This document shows, in pieces, positions 18,903 through 28,178 of a stretch of DNA of 64,000 nt. The notes beneath the pieces are model-generated. The model did not search any database and was not told where the DNA came from. It saw only the letters and a program-made list of their open reading frames with translations. Source of the stretch: Methanosarcina barkeri str. Wiesmoor (lineage in GTDB: Archaea > Halobacteriota > Methanosarcinia > Methanosarcinales > Methanosarcinaceae); the NCBI RefSeq assembly GCF_000969985.1, contig NZ_CP009526.1, positions 1,364,001 through 1,428,000 on the forward strand. Direction: 5' to 3'. The position numbers and the translations under genes are program-made. Each line of letters opens with the position of its first letter. Position 1 is the first letter of the stretch.

Positions 18903-19868
18903 ATGACTGATACTTTTAAACCTCACCTTGAATTGCTAGTTGCATGCGTCATTTACGGCACCGTCGGACTCTACATGGAACAACTTGAGGATATGTCCAT
19001 AGGCTCAATTATTTTCTACAGAATACTCTTTGGACTAACAGCCCTTTTATTCTATCTTGCAGTTACTGGGAATTTAGGCCAGTTGGCTCTTAAAAGAAAG
19101 AAGAAGTACCTGCTCCTTCTGGGAGTTCTGTATGTTTTGCAGATGTTTTCCTATTATTCGGCAATTCGTTATCTAGGGGCTTCTTCAGCCGTTCTTCTGC
19201 TCTATACGGACCCGATTTATCTGACTATTCTTGCCCCTTTGCTGCTGGGAGAAAAGAACACGGGAAAAACGATTTTTGCTCTCTTCCTCGGCTTGATCGG
19301 AGTATTCTATATAACAAGGCCGGAAGGAGGCTTTGAACAGCTTGAATTTGGCAGTAGTTATCTTAAGGGAGTGCTTTTTGGGCTTACAGGGGGTCTTTTC
19401 AGCAGTGGTGTAATTATTTCGGTTCGTTATCTCAGAAATGAATATAACGGGCTTACCCAGCTCTTCTGGCAGAGTACAATCAGCCTTTTCTTCCTTTCAC
19501 CGTTTGCAGTTTCCGTTCCACGGAATGTACTCACCGCAAACCTCCCAGTCCTGATACTCTTCGGAGTATTGATTACAGGAATCGGTGCAGTGTTTTATAT
19601 AAGGGGTGTAACAGGCGTGAACGCTATTACAGGCAGTCTCTTTGCTCTGCTTGAACCGGTTTCCTGTATATTCTTCGATTATACTATACTGGGAAATCCT
19701 ATTCACAGTGGAATGCTTACTGGATGTGTTTTCATCCTTGCTGCAGCAATTGTAATAAGCCTTGATGATTCGTTTTCCCTGAAAAAATTGTTTTTCCGGA
19801 ACAAAACAGTCCTTGGTAAAAATACTTCTATCCGAAAAAAACCGATTATAAGAGCCCCGGATAAATAA
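18903..19868 (+). CDS. EamA/DMT-family membrane transporter
   Basis: This 321-residue integral membrane protein has ten predicted transmembrane helices built from two EamA repeats (about residues 8-140 and 155-290), the layout of drug/metabolite exporters. Typical motifs include ASSAVLLLYTDPIYLTILAPLLLGE and the equivalent LFALLEPVSCIFFDYTILG in the second half. The basic C-terminal tail is cytosolic. The substrate cannot be deduced. It is a single gene with AT-rich upstream DNA and is followed by the dispersed hairpin repeat. Confidence 0.9.
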   Translation: MTDTFKPHLELLVACVIYGTVGLYMEQLEDMSIGSIIFYRILFGLTALLFYLAVTGNLGQLALKRKKKYLLLLGVLYVLQMFSYYSAIRYLGASSAVLLLYTDPIYLTILAPLLLGEKNTGKTIFALFLGLIGVFYITRPEGGFEQLEFGSSYLKGVLFGLTGGLFSSGVIISVRYLRNEYNGLTQLFWQSTISLFFLSPFAVSVPRNVLTANLPVLILFGVLITGIGAVFYIRGVTGVNAITGSLFALLEPVSCIFFDYTILGNPIHSGMLTGCVFILAAAIVISLDDSFSLKKLFFRNKTVLGKNTSIRKKPIIRAPDK

Positions 19869-19977
19869 AAATCTATATTTGAGCTCTATTTTTCCTTTTT
19901 CTTTTATTTCTTTTTCTCTTAAGTTAACCTGCTTCCGTTTCTCCTGAACCGTAATCCTTGATCCGCAATCGTTACGA

Positions 19978-20205
19978 TGTCGATCTCGTCGTTACTAATA
20001 TTTTCGGTCAAGCCTTTTTTTAAAAGGGTTGTGCCGCAACCGTTGCGCCGGTTGATCACGCCGACCATGTTGTTACTGAAGTTTTCGGTCAAGCCTTTTT
20101 TTAAAAGGGTTGCGGTCAAGCAGTTTTTTTAAAAGGGTTGCGGTCAAGCAGTTTTTTTAAAAGGGTTGCGGTCAAGCAGTTTTTTCAAAAGGGTTGCGGT
20201 ATAAC
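19978..20205. repeat. Dispersed hairpin repeat with 28-bp sub-repeats
   Basis: Two longer copies contain TTTTCGGTCAAGCCTTTTT with an AAAAGGGTTG arm, separated by GCAACCGTTGCGCC and TTGATCACGCCGACC. They are followed by three 28-bp copies of a shortened unit (GCGGTCAAGCAGTTTTTTTA then AAAGGGTT). It belongs to the family at 15722, 44829 and 45904. It sits about 110 bp after the EamA gene stop and could terminate that transcript. Confidence 0.85.
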
Positions 20206-20489
20206 AAAGCTTAAATCAAGTACAGTAATTACTGAATAAATTGATTGGCGCGTGGAAGAGCCGTTTCTTTCAGGACAGGTAAAGGCGTTCTTCCCCGAAT
20301 ACTGATATTGTGTTCGTTAAATACTTATTTGAAGTTTAATATATAAGCGGCCGGTAGTAAAGTTTTCCAACAGTCCACCGGTTAGAAATTTATTATCAAT
20401 ACTTATCGGGCAGCAGCAGGACATCTTCAGGACAGGACTGCACTGACCGCACTTTCACTTTAGCTAATCTTTCTTCAGGGAGACCCTAT

Positions 20490-23400
20490 ATGATAAAAGA
20501 AATCACTGCTAAGTATAACGCAGAGCAAATTGAAAAAAAGATAACACAGCTCTGGAAAGATAGCGATGCTTATCGAAAAACCCGAGAGCACCGCAAGACT
20601 GGAAAAAGACTTTTTTTTGTTGACGGCCCCCCGTATACGACCGGACATATCCACCTGGGAACTGCCTGGAATAAGATCATTAAAGATTCCATTCTTCGCT
20701 ATTATTCTATGAATAACCGTAATATTCTCGAGCGCCCTGGCTGGGATATGCATGGTCTGCCGATTGAAGTCAAAGTTGAGGGCGTGCTCGGTTTCAAATC
20801 CAAAAAGGACATTGAGAGCTTTGGAGTAGAGAATTTTATCGAGAAATGTAAGGAATTTGCTATCAACCAGAAGCAGGAAATGACTGAACAATTCCAGAGG
20901 CTAGGGGTCTGGATGCAATGGGAAGCCCCCTACATGACCTTAAAAGACGATTACATTGAAGCTGCCTGGTGGACTCTCAAGCAAGCCAGTGAAAAAAACC
21001 TGCTGGATGTGGGCAAACGTTCAGTCAACTGGTGCCCTCGCTGTGAGACTGCAATTGCGGACTCAGAGGTTGAATATGCCGAGAGGACCGATCCTTCAAT
21101 TTATGTAAAATTTAAGATCAAAGGCGAGGAAAATACCTTCATAGTCATCTGGACAACAACCCCCTGGACAATTCCCGCAAATGTAGCTGTAGCTGTACAT
21201 CCTGGTTTTGAATACTCGAAATTCAGGGCAATCAGGCAGGATGGCTCTGATGAGATCTTGATTGCAGCTACCGACCTGATCGAGAACGTCCTTAGACAGG
21301 GCAGGTATGTTGACTACGAAGTACTTGAGACAATGCTCGGGGAAGACCTGACGAAACTTGAGTACGAAAGCCCTGTTGGGGATCTTGTGCCTGTGCAGAA
21401 TGAGATAAAGCATGGCATTTATCTTGCCGATTACGTAACTGCAGAAAACACAGGCTGTGTACATATTGCCCCAGGACATGGTATGGACGACTTTAACGTT
21501 GGCGTGAAGTATAACCTTCCAATCCTCTGTCCTGTGGGCCCGAACGGTGCTTATACTGAAGAAGCCGGGGAATATGCGGGCAAAAACGTCAGGGAAGCAA
21601 ACCCGATTGTTATTGAAGACCTGAGGAAACGTAACAGGCTGCTTGCAGAAGGAACTGTTACGCACAGGTACGGGCACTGCTGGCGCTGCAAAACTCCTAT
21701 AATCTATCTTGCAACCGAGCAGTGGTTCCTCAAGGTTACAGATATAAAGGACAAAATGCTTGAGGCAATTGATGCCGTAGACTGGTACCCTGAATGGGCA
21801 GGTTCAGCCAGGTTCAGGACCTGGGTTGAAGGTGCCCGAGACTGGTGTATTTCCAGGCAGCGCTACTGGGGAATGCCAATTCCGGTCTGGAAGTGTAAGA
21901 AATGTGGAAAACTTGAGGTAATAGGAACCAAAGCCGAACTGCTGGAAAAATCCGGAGCAGGCAGTGATGTCGAACTTCACCGCCCCTATGTGGACAAACT
22001 AACTATTCCCTGTGAGTGCGGCGGAGAGAAAAAACGTGTTGAGGACGTTTTCGATGTCTGGTTTGATTCGGCTGTCGCTTCCTGGGCTACTCTGAAGTTC
22101 CCGCAGACCAGGGAACAGTTTGACGAATGGTGGCCTGCTGACTTTATTACTGAAGGGCATGACCAGACACGCGGCTGGTTCTATTCACAGCTTGGAGCAA
22201 GCATGGTGGGCTTCGGACGAGCTCCTTACAAGAGTGTGCTCATGCACGGCTTTACGCTTGATGCAGGTGGAAAGAAAATGTCCAAAAGCCTTGGAAACGT
22301 GGTTTCCCCGATTGATGTAATCGACAAGTATGGGGCTGACACTCTGCGTGCCTATGTGCTTTCCTCAAGTGCGCCCTGGGATGACCTTAAGTTCAACCAG
22401 GAAGAAGTGGAAAACGTCCATCGTTCAATCAATATTCTCTGGAACGTTTTCAGGTTCCCGCTGCCTTATATGGCACTCGATAATTTTGATCCTCTTAAGG
22501 TCAGCCTTGATTCCGTAAAAGACGCGCTCAGGGAAGAGGACAGGTGGATTCTCTCAAGAATTCAGTCTGTTGTTAAGGCTGTAGACGAAGCAATGAGCGG
22601 GTACTTCCTACATAAAGCAGTGCGTGAGATTCTTGAATTTACTCTGGAAGACCTCTCCCGCTGGTATATCCAGCTTATCCGTCCGAGAACCTGGACCGAA
22701 GCCGACGATCCTGACAAGCTTGCAGCTTACCGTGTGCTTTATGAAGTCTACGTAACCCTTACAAAATTGATCTCTCCTTTCATGCCTTACTTGGCTGAAG
22801 AGATGTATCAGAACCTTATAAGAAATGTAGACCCGAATGCACTGGAATCAGTTCATATGTGCGATTGGCCAAAAGTCAATGAAGCCTATCTTGACCCTGA
22901 ACTCGAAGCGGCCATGAGCACTGCACGTTCTATCGTGGAAGCCGCTTCAAACGCCCGCCAGAAGGCAGGACGAAAGCTCAGGTGGCCCGTTTCCCGAATA
23001 GTTGTTTCCCCTGAAAGTGAGGACGCAGCAAAGGCTGTAGAGAGACTGCGCTCAGTCCTTATGGACCAGACAAATTCCAAGGCAATTGTCCTGACGCCCG
23101 TTGGTGAGAGCTGGGATGAACTTGGGCTTGAAGTAATCCCTGATCCAAGTAAAATAGGCCCTGTATTTAAGAAGGATGCAGGAAAAGTCATTCCTGCCCT
23201 GCAAAAGGTTGACGGTTTTGCTTTGAAAAAAGCCTTTGCCGAGGCTGGCGAGTTTGAGCTCTCCCTTGCAGACAGAACAACGGTTACAGTCACTCCTGGT
23301 ATGGCAAACTTCAAAGAAACCCTGCCAGAAGGTACAGCAAGTGCAGAATCCGATGCTGGTCTTGTCTATGTGGACGCAAATCTGACTCCAGAACTGGAAG

Positions 23401-23666
23401 CTGAAGGGTATGCAAGGGAAGTAATTCGCAGGCTTCAGGACATGCGGAAGGAGCTTGACCTTGTGGTGGACGAAAACATCCGCGTCTCAGTCCGGATCGA
23501 AGATGAAAGAGTCCTGAGACTTGTTGAAACACTCAAGGATCTGATTGCAGAAGAGGTAAGAGCCGAGATCCTTAACCTTGGCAGTGATATCGATGTTTCC
23601 GGAGCCCTTGTAAAGGATTGGGATGTTGAAGGCATTGCCATGAAGATGGGTATTTCAAAGAAATAA
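20490..23666 (+). CDS. ileS: Isoleucyl-tRNA synthetase
   Basis: IleRS charges tRNA-Ile and edits misactivated valine. The 1058-residue length fits the archaeal/eukaryal type. The HIGH-class motif is HIHLG at about residue 53, and the KMSKS loop is at about residue 595. The CP1 editing domain contains [13 protein letters not shown] and [10 protein letters not shown]. The tRNA-binding C-terminal region ([15 protein letters not shown], then a beta-rich tail) is complete. Zinc-type CxxC sites are visible (WCPRC, CWRCK, CKKCGK). It is followed 71 bp later by mptE, probably on the same transcript. Confidence 0.98.
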   Translation: MIKEITAKYNAEQIEKKITQLWKDSDAYRKTREHRKTGKRLFFVDGPPYTTGHIHLGTAWNKIIKDSILRYYSMNNRNILERPGWDMHGLPIEVKVEGVLGFKSKKDIESFGVENFIEKCKEFAINQKQEMTEQFQRLGVWMQWEAPYMTLKDDYIEAAWWTLKQASEKNLLDVGKRSVNWCPRCETAIADSEVEYAERTDPSIYVKFKIKGEENTFIVIWTTTPWTIPANVAVAVHPGFEYSKFRAIRQDGSDEILIAATDLIENVLRQGRYVDYEVLETMLGEDLTKLEYESPVGDLVPVQNEIKHGIYLADYVTAENTGCVHIAPGHGMDDFNVGVKYNLPILCPVGPNGAYTEEAGEYAGKNVREANPIVIEDLRKRNRLLAEGTVTHRYGHCWRCKTPIIYLATEQWFLKVTDIKDKMLEAIDAVDWYPEWAGSARFRTWVEGARDWCISRQRYWGMPIPVWKCKKCGKLEVIGTKAELLEKSGAGSDVELHRPYVDKLTIPCECGGEKKRVEDVFDVWFDSAVASWATLKFPQTREQFDEWWPADFITEGHDQTRGWFYSQLGASMVGFGRAPYKSVLMHGFTLDAGGKKMSKSLGNVVSPIDVIDKYGADTLRAYVLSSSAPWDDLKFNQEEVENVHRSINILWNVFRFPLPYMALDNFDPLKVSLDSVKDALREEDRWILSRIQSVVKAVDEAMSGYFLHKAVREILEFTLEDLSRWYIQLIRPRTWTEADDPDKLAAYRVLYEVYVTLTKLISPFMPYLAEEMYQNLIRNVDPNALESVHMCDWPKVNEAYLDPELEAAMSTARSIVEAASNARQKAGRKLRWPVSRIVVSPESEDAAKAVERLRSVLMDQTNSKAIVLTPVGESWDELGLEVIPDPSKIGPVFKKDAGKVIPALQKVDGFALKKAFAEAGEFELSLADRTTVTVTPGMANFKETLPEGTASAESDAGLVYVDANLTPELEAEGYAREVIRRLQDMRKELDLVVDENIRVSVRIEDERVLRLVETLKDLIAEEVRAEILNLGSDIDVSGALVKDWDVEGIAMKMGISKK

Positions 23667-23737
23667 ATTCTGAAAATGGGTTGAAAATCAAATAGGTTTT
23701 GAACTCAAACTGTATAACGGAAAGGAAACTGATTCAT

Positions 23738-24379
23738 ATGGATTTTGCTACCTGGGAACCGATTTACGAACGAATCCTTGAAGATTTCGGATTCGACCGA
23801 GCAGGTGATGAAAAGGCAGCTTTCTTCCTTTCCCGCATGCTGACAGAAGAAAACACGGCCAGCCTGTCTGAACTCAAAGCAATAATTTCCGGAAAGCCTG
23901 TTCTTGTCTGCGGAAACGCTCCAAGACTCAGGAGTGACCTTTCGGAAATCAATTTTTCTGCCTTTACGTTAATTGCAGCCGATGGAGCAGCTGCTGTACT
24001 AATGGATATGGGCATTGTGCCTGAGGTCATCTGTACCGACCTTGACGGCAATTCAGAAGCTGATATCGAAAAAGAGATACTCGCCTGTGAAGAAGGCTCG
24101 ATAGTCCTTATTCATGCGCATGGGGACAATATCGATAAACTTGAGAAATATGTTCCCCGCTTTAAACGATTTATTGCAACTACCCAGGCAAAACCCTTTG
24201 ATGATGTCTATAATTTTGGCGGCTTCAGTGATGGAGACCGATGCTTTTTTGTAGCCAGAGAATTCGGAGCTCAAAAAATCAGGCTAGTAGGTTTTGATTT
24301 TGAAGACAGCGATGTAAACCCGATTAAGAAAAAGAAATTGAAATGGGCAAAGAAATTAATGGGGACCTATGATTTTTAA
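23738..24379 (+). CDS. mptE: 6-hydroxymethyl-7,8-dihydropterin pyrophosphokinase (archaeal MptE type)
   Basis: MptE transfers pyrophosphate to 6-hydroxymethyldihydropterin in tetrahydromethanopterin/tetrahydrosarcinapterin biosynthesis, supplying the C1 carrier of methanogenesis. The 213-residue protein (DUF115 family) starts MDFATWEPIYERIL. It contains VLVCGNAPRL, LIAADGAAAVLMDMGIVPEVICTDLDG (substrate and metal-binding Asp residues) and VLIHAHGDN. The ATG at 23738 is chosen: it matches the start seen in the two decayed copies, and AAAGGA lies 8-13 nt before it. Two broken copies of this gene lie 4.4 and 7.6 kb downstream, each followed, like this one, by an AT-rich leader module. Confidence 0.92.
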   Translation: MDFATWEPIYERILEDFGFDRAGDEKAAFFLSRMLTEENTASLSELKAIISGKPVLVCGNAPRLRSDLSEINFSAFTLIAADGAAAVLMDMGIVPEVICTDLDGNSEADIEKEILACEEGSIVLIHAHGDNIDKLEKYVPRFKRFIATTQAKPFDDVYNFGGFSDGDRCFFVAREFGAQKIRLVGFDFEDSDVNPIKKKKLKWAKKLMGTYDF

Positions 24380-24828
24380 AAAGTAACTAACCTTCTTGAA
24401 AGTGCGAACAATCCAACTGAAAATAATATAAGTATAATGAATTGACAAGTTCTCTTCTTTTTATTCATAAGCTGAATCGAAAAACTTACCATATTAAATA
24501 GTAGTCCTTTATATTGATATTTTGTTTAAAATAAAAAGACTAAAGTTATAAAGTTTGATACTAAAAAGAGTTGTACTACTTTTTAAACAAAATTTAGTAA
24601 TTTTAAGGCTCTATATTGGATTTAACAAGGAAATATGGCTTATATAGATTATTGAAACAATATTTCTTGGCTAAACATTTAATTACAGATTTTTATTCCT
24701 GATTTATTGAGAGTTTTTATAGAACTAGATATTGTAGAGTAAATTCAAAAGTAAGTTTGTTTTATTGATAGAGAGTTTCTTCAATTTTATATAGATTATT
24801 TATATTCAGAAACAGTTATTCTAGATCT
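24380..24828. other. AT-rich region between mptE and first leader module
   Basis: About 450 bases with very high A+T and no ORF of note. Regions of similar length and composition lie between each decayed mptE copy and its TATA box (about 434 and 430 bases). This stretch is therefore part of the duplicated unit and may contain upstream activator sites. No clear palindromic operator was seen. Confidence 0.5.
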
Positions 24829-25070
24829 TTTATATAATTTCTAATTCTATGTTTAGTTGTACTTTCATGGGAGAACATGGGAGAACTGTTTCTCTCTAAA
24901 CGGAAATTAGTACTCTTATAATTTCTAAAATGTTGCCATGAAAGTATGGTTAGGAGTGGGTGAAGAAATTTGATTAGATAGTGTGATTTCCTAGTCAAAA
25001 AGCCCACTATAAAGAGATAAAATATCTGAAAAGTATGGAATAACATAGCAAAATCTTGGAGGTAAATATA
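24828..25070 (+). ncRNA. Structured leader RNA module L1 with promoter
   Basis: The TATA box TTTATATAAT near 24828-24837 predicts a start near 24858. Stem P1 begins almost there: ACTTTCATGG (24861-24870) pairs perfectly with CCATGAAAGT (24936-24945). Inside are short hairpins such as AAATTA/TAATTT. After it comes P3, an extended hairpin: AGTGGGT (24955-24961) with GCCCACT (25002-25008), enclosing TTTGATTAG (24969-24977) with CTAGTCAAA (24991-24999). A GGAGG ribosome-binding site closes the roughly 213-nt leader ahead of the peptide gene. It is the same architecture as L2-L5. Confidence 0.6.
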
Positions 25071-25166
25071 ATGTGTGGATGGTTTGGTGGCTGTGGCTGC
25101 GGCTGGAGTCGTCTCTGGAACAGCTGCTGCGGCTGTGGCTGCGGCGGTTGGGGTGGCTGGTGGTAA
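25071..25166 (+). CDS. Gly/Cys/Trp-rich 31-residue peptide
   Basis: The peptide is 31 residues long. It starts MCGWFGGCGCGW, has a short polar centre (SRLWNS), then CCGCGCGGWGGWW. It contains eight Cys, six Trp and eleven Gly. The start has an excellent ribosome-binding site (TTGGAGGT, 8 nt upstream). The codons are GC-rich in an AT-rich setting, as expected for Gly/Cys, and this supports selection on the product. There is no signal peptide. Possible roles are metal binding, disulfide-linked structural material, or a precursor of a modified peptide; none is shown. Confidence 0.7.
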   Translation: MCGWFGGCGCGWSRLWNSCCGCGCGGWGGWW

Positions 25167-25230
25167 GAATAACTGCTAGGTCAATCTTTGAACCCGTGAA
25201 ATGTTAAGTATGGATGAATAAAAATAGTTG

Positions 25231-25277
25231 TCAATTCAAGATGGAAAGATCACTTCTGATTAATTGTCTTGAATTGA
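25231..25277 (+). terminator. Stem-loop after peptide gene 1
   Basis: An 11-bp perfect stem, TCAATTCAAGA (25231-25241) with TCTTGAATTGA (25267-25277), encloses a 25-nt loop about 65 bp after the peptide stop. It is followed by a TTTTATT run. It may mark the transcript end or protect the 3' end. Confidence 0.55.
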
Positions 25278-25728
25278 TGGCTATGTATTTTATTACATGT
25301 ATGTTCGCAACTATAAGCTTCATATGTTTGAATGTGAAGGGGTTCTATTCAGGCTGATTTGGGTGTAGAGTATTGACAGACCTTCAAATTGAGTCATTAG
25401 TCAAATGAAAATTCGGAGACGATGAATTTTCAACAAAAAAGATAAAGTACTGAAGTTTGAAAACAGAATAAGTAATGTCATTTCCTTTTGCTAAATGCAC
25501 ATTTTTTGAGCTATTAAATAGCTTATAATTTGATAAATATGGTTTTTTGTATTTTTAAGGTTCTATTTTTGTCTTAATTTTAATTTCAGACTATAAATTC
25601 TGATTTTATTGGCTATTCTAAAAATTAAGCTTTCGAAATTAAATATAAGACTAAACTCATTTTATAGAGCATAATTTCTCAGCTTTTTCAATGACTATTT
25701 AGTGTTAAGAACATATTATTCTATTCCA

Positions 25729-25979
25729 TTTATATAATTTACAATTATATTATTAATTGTACTTTCTGGCAATTAAAGTTGAATCTGTCTCTTTTTAAGT
25801 GAAGATAGATTAAAACGCGATTGACAGGAGTAACAATAGGATTGAGGAGTCGATATAATATTTGGCTGAAGGGACATATACTCAAACCCCATATTATATC
25901 TTCCTCGATATATATAAATATATAAATTATATAAAAAAACATACAACGAATAAACATAGTAAATATGGAGGTAAATACA
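25729..25979 (+). ncRNA. Structured leader RNA module L2 with promoter
   Basis: TATA box TTTATATAAT at 25729-25738; predicted start near 25758. P1 pairs CTGGCAAT (25766-25773) with ATTGACAG (25820-25827), with a single internal G/A mismatch. P2 pairs AATCTGTCT (25782-25790) with AGATAGATT (25803-25811). P3 pairs GATATAATAT (25852-25861) with ATATTATATC (25891-25900), ten perfect pairs. The roughly 222-nt leader ends with ATGGAGGT before the peptide ATG. The sequence from 25690 to 25775 is strongly similar to L3, but the paired positions differ in a compensated way. Confidence 0.65.
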
Positions 25980-26171
25980 ATGGGAGGATTTCCATTCTTT
26001 AAAAACAGCTGTGGATGCGGCGGCTGTGGCTACGGCGGCTACGGTGGCTGGGGCGGCTACGGCGGCTGGGGCGGTTGCGGCTGTGGCTGCAATGACAGGA
26101 AAGTTTGCTGCATAACAGCAGTCCGTGCCTGCTGCACCAGGGGCGGCGGCGGCTGGTGGGGCGACTGTTAA
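25980..26171 (+). CDS. Gly/Cys/Tyr-rich 63-residue peptide (MGGFPFFK type)
   Basis: The 63-residue product begins MGGFPFFKNS. A Gly/Cys/Tyr/Trp repeat segment follows (CGCGGCGYGGYGGWGGYGG), then a non-repetitive core CNDRKVCCITAVRACC and a Gly-rich tail ending in Cys. It shares start, core and layout with the gene at 27319. The first ATG after GGAGGT is used; an in-frame ATG at 25965 overlaps the ribosome-binding site. No signal peptide is seen. The conserved core between variable Gly-rich segments argues for a real structured or modified peptide. Confidence 0.75.
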   Translation: MGGFPFFKNSCGCGGCGYGGYGGWGGYGGWGGCGCGCNDRKVCCITAVRACCTRGGGGWWGDC

Positions 26172-26254
26172 GAGCAATCGCTAGGCCAATAGCCGAATGC
26201 TGACTAATAGAACCATGGATTGAATAGACAAATATAAAACATAAAACCGATAGT

Positions 26255-26381
26255 GGCTCATTCATACAGCCCTTTGCCGGGTTATGAAAGCAGGAGAACC
26301 TTGATTGCATCAGAATCTTGGATATATTCAAATATCTCCTGTGATTATCCGGCATCCTTCAAAAAAATTAATGAATGAGCC
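26255..26381 (+). ncRNA. Nested 3' structure after peptide gene 2
   Basis: Three nested stems form one long hairpin: GGCTCATTCAT (26255-26265) with ATGAATGAGCC (26371-26381), eleven perfect pairs; GCCGG(26276-26280)-GTTAT with ATTAT-CCGGC (26344-26353); and CAGGAGA (26291-26297) with TCTCCTG (26335-26341). The loop region ACCTTGATTGCATCAGAA is conserved in the copy at 27584-27718. It lies about 85 bp after the peptide stop. It could be a terminator, a 3' stability element or a separate small RNA. Confidence 0.6.
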
Positions 26382-27072
26382 TATCTCACTTTATTCATCT
26401 CACTTTATTCATTAGCACTAACCCAGTTTAATTGAAGAACCAGTCGCATAGGAATTAAATGATATAATTCTGAACATTTTTACAGATCTTAAAATAGATC
26501 TGCATTTATTTTGTTTTTCCATAAGCTATCCTGATTTTTCATACTATCTACTCGCGAATCATATACCAGTGCCGAGTCTATCACAAAATGTCGTATAAAA
26601 TAGATTGCAATTATTTGGAATCGATGAATCCTTGAGGATTGACGCGACACTAGAGTCTCATCTGGTTACTCTAATTCTGGCTTCAGATTGGTTTTTTAGT
26701 TCAGTTTTGAAAGTAATTTAATCGAAAATTAAGTGTTTAGAAGAAGTAGTCAACTTTACGAATATTCAACTTTTGTATAAAAACGTTAAAATATTAAAGT
26801 TCAAAAATCAGATGAGTAATACTATTTTTGTTCGCTAAATTCACATGTATTAAGCCTCTAAAATGGTTATAATTAGATAATATAACTTATCCATGCCATA
26901 GAGGCTTTATTTTTGCATAAATATTGAATTGGAAACTTAAACTCTTGATTTTATATAACTAAAAGGAATTAAAATTCGTAAATTAAACGTAAAATTAAAC
27001 GCGTTTTACGGAGCATGATTTCCCAGCTTTTTCAATGACTATTTAATATTAAGGACTTATTATTCTATCATG
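26382..27072. other. AT-rich gap before leader L3
   Basis: About 690 bases without a gene. The part from about 26750 on resembles the stretch before L2 (25440-25728) in order and wording, for example the shared CAGCTTTTTCAATGACTATT close to the TATA box. No remnant of mptE is seen here. Confidence 0.5.
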
Positions 27073-27318
27073 CTTATATAATCTACAATTATATTATTAA
27101 TTGTATTTCCTGACAACTAAATGTAAATCTGCTTCTCTTTACGCGAACGCAGACCAAAATACGGTTTTCAGGAATAACAATAGAGTTGGCGAGTCGATAT
27201 ATAATTTGATTGGAGAAACACGCTCCAGTCTAAAAAATATATTTGCTCTATATAAAAAGCTGTGTAAATTAACTAGAAAAATATACAACAATAAAATATA
27301 AAATCTGGAGGTAGTTAT
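27073..27318 (+). ncRNA. Structured leader RNA module L3 with promoter
   Basis: TATA box CTTATATAATC at about 27073-27083; predicted start near 27102. P1 pairs TTCCTGA-C-AAC (27107-27117) with GTT-T-TCAGGAA (27164-27174), ten pairs around one mismatch. P2 pairs TCTGC (27128-27132) with GCAGA (27149-27153). P3 contains TGGAG (27211-27215) with CTCCA (27223-27227). GAGTCGATATA precedes P3 as in L2. The leader is about 217 nt and ends with CTGGAGGT. Against L2 the P1 arms change on both sides. Confidence 0.65.
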
Positions 27319-27504
27319 ATGGGAGGATTTCCATTCTTTAAAAAGTTCGGCGGTTGCGGCTGCGGTGGCTGGTGTGGCTGCGGCGGCTGGGGCGGCTGGG
27401 GCGGCTTTGGTGGTTGTGGCTGCAATGATAGGAAAGTTTGCTGCATAACAGCAATCCGTGTCTGTAAGATTAAAGGCTGCGGCTGTGGATGCTGCGACTG
27501 TTAA
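27319..27504 (+). CDS. Gly/Cys/Trp-rich 61-residue peptide (MGGFPFFK type)
   Basis: The 61-residue paralogue of the product at 25980 begins MGGFPFFKKF. It has a CGCGGWCGCGGWGGWGGFGG repeat segment, the shared core CNDRKVCCITAIRVC and a tail KIKGCGCGCCDC. The paralogues differ most in the repeat and tail, with Trp exchanged for Tyr. The ribosome-binding site is TGGAGGT. With 14 Cys it could bind several metal ions or form many disulfides. No export signal is seen. Confidence 0.75.
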   Translation: MGGFPFFKKFGGCGCGGWCGCGGWGGWGGFGGCGCNDRKVCCITAIRVCKIKGCGCGCCDC

Positions 27505-27583
27505 GAGCAATCGTTAGGCCAATAGCTGAATGCTGATTTATCAACCATGGATTAAGTAAATAGGTATAAATTAAGACCGATAG

Positions 27584-27718
27584 TGGGCTCATTTGTACAA
27601 TCCTTCGCCGGGATACAGAAGCAGGAGAACCTTGATTGCATCAGAACCCTGAAATGTATTGAAAGGTATCTCCTGTGATTAACTGACAATATTCAGTAAG
27701 GATTAACGAATAAGCCCA
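27584..27718 (+). ncRNA. Nested 3' structure after peptide gene 3
   Basis: The counterpart of 26255-26381. The outer stem pairs TGGGCTCATTTGT (27584-27596) with ACGAATAAGCCCA (27706-27718), with one mismatch and one G-T pair. The inner stem pairs CAGGAGA (27622-27628) with TCTCCTG (27669-27675). Compared with the other copy the outer stem has an A-T to G-C double change. Inner-loop residues ACCTTGATTGCATCAGAA are identical. Confidence 0.6.
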
Positions 27719-27963
27719 GTCTCATTTTATTCATTCGAGTGACATTATTTAATTGAAAAACCAATAGCATAAGAATTCAAACAATTTAATTTTGGGCATT
27801 TATCACAGATCTTAAAACAGAGTTTCAGGTATGACATCTCTTTGATCTCAGTTTTGGAAATACTATTACAGGACTCTACAAAACTAAAAATCTCTCTGTT
27901 ATATTCTTACTTTTAAATCCATCTGAGTCTATCTGTATCATCATTCTTCTCTTTTTCTTCTAG

Positions 27964-28149
27964 ATCTCCTTCTTTATTGGAATATTGGTTTTTATTTCTA
28001 TCCTTTTGTTGTATTCTCAATATCAACCTTACTTAAGTGTTATTTACTGGCGTCCTATAGTCTCGATTTTGATAATTCTAGCTATAAACATGTTTATGTA
28101 CTTGTCAAAATTCAACTCTGCGGCTCAGGAATGGAACCTGGGTAGATAA
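27964..28149 (+). pseudogene. C-terminal remnant of a membrane protein
   Basis: A 61-codon open stretch without a start encodes two hydrophobic helices (FFIGILVFISILLLYS and PIVSILIILAINMFMYL) and a polar tail ending EWNLGR. A TAG precedes it in frame. A more decayed copy, with stops and indels, lies at about 31140-31308. Both precede an mptE copy by about 6-30 bp. It is thus the tail of a gene that once stood upstream of mptE at the source of the duplication; the intact mptE of this window follows ileS instead. Confidence 0.5.
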
Positions 28150-28178
28150 CTGATCCACTGGATAGGTAACTGATCCAT

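Noticed and set aside
25773-26177. 134-codon minus-strand ORF over peptide gene 2 (Ala/Pro-rich)
   Set aside because: It is the antisense of the Gly/Cys-rich gene; GGC/TGC codons read backwards give Ala/Pro. No ribosome-binding site. The same applies to 25999-26355 and 27139-27510.
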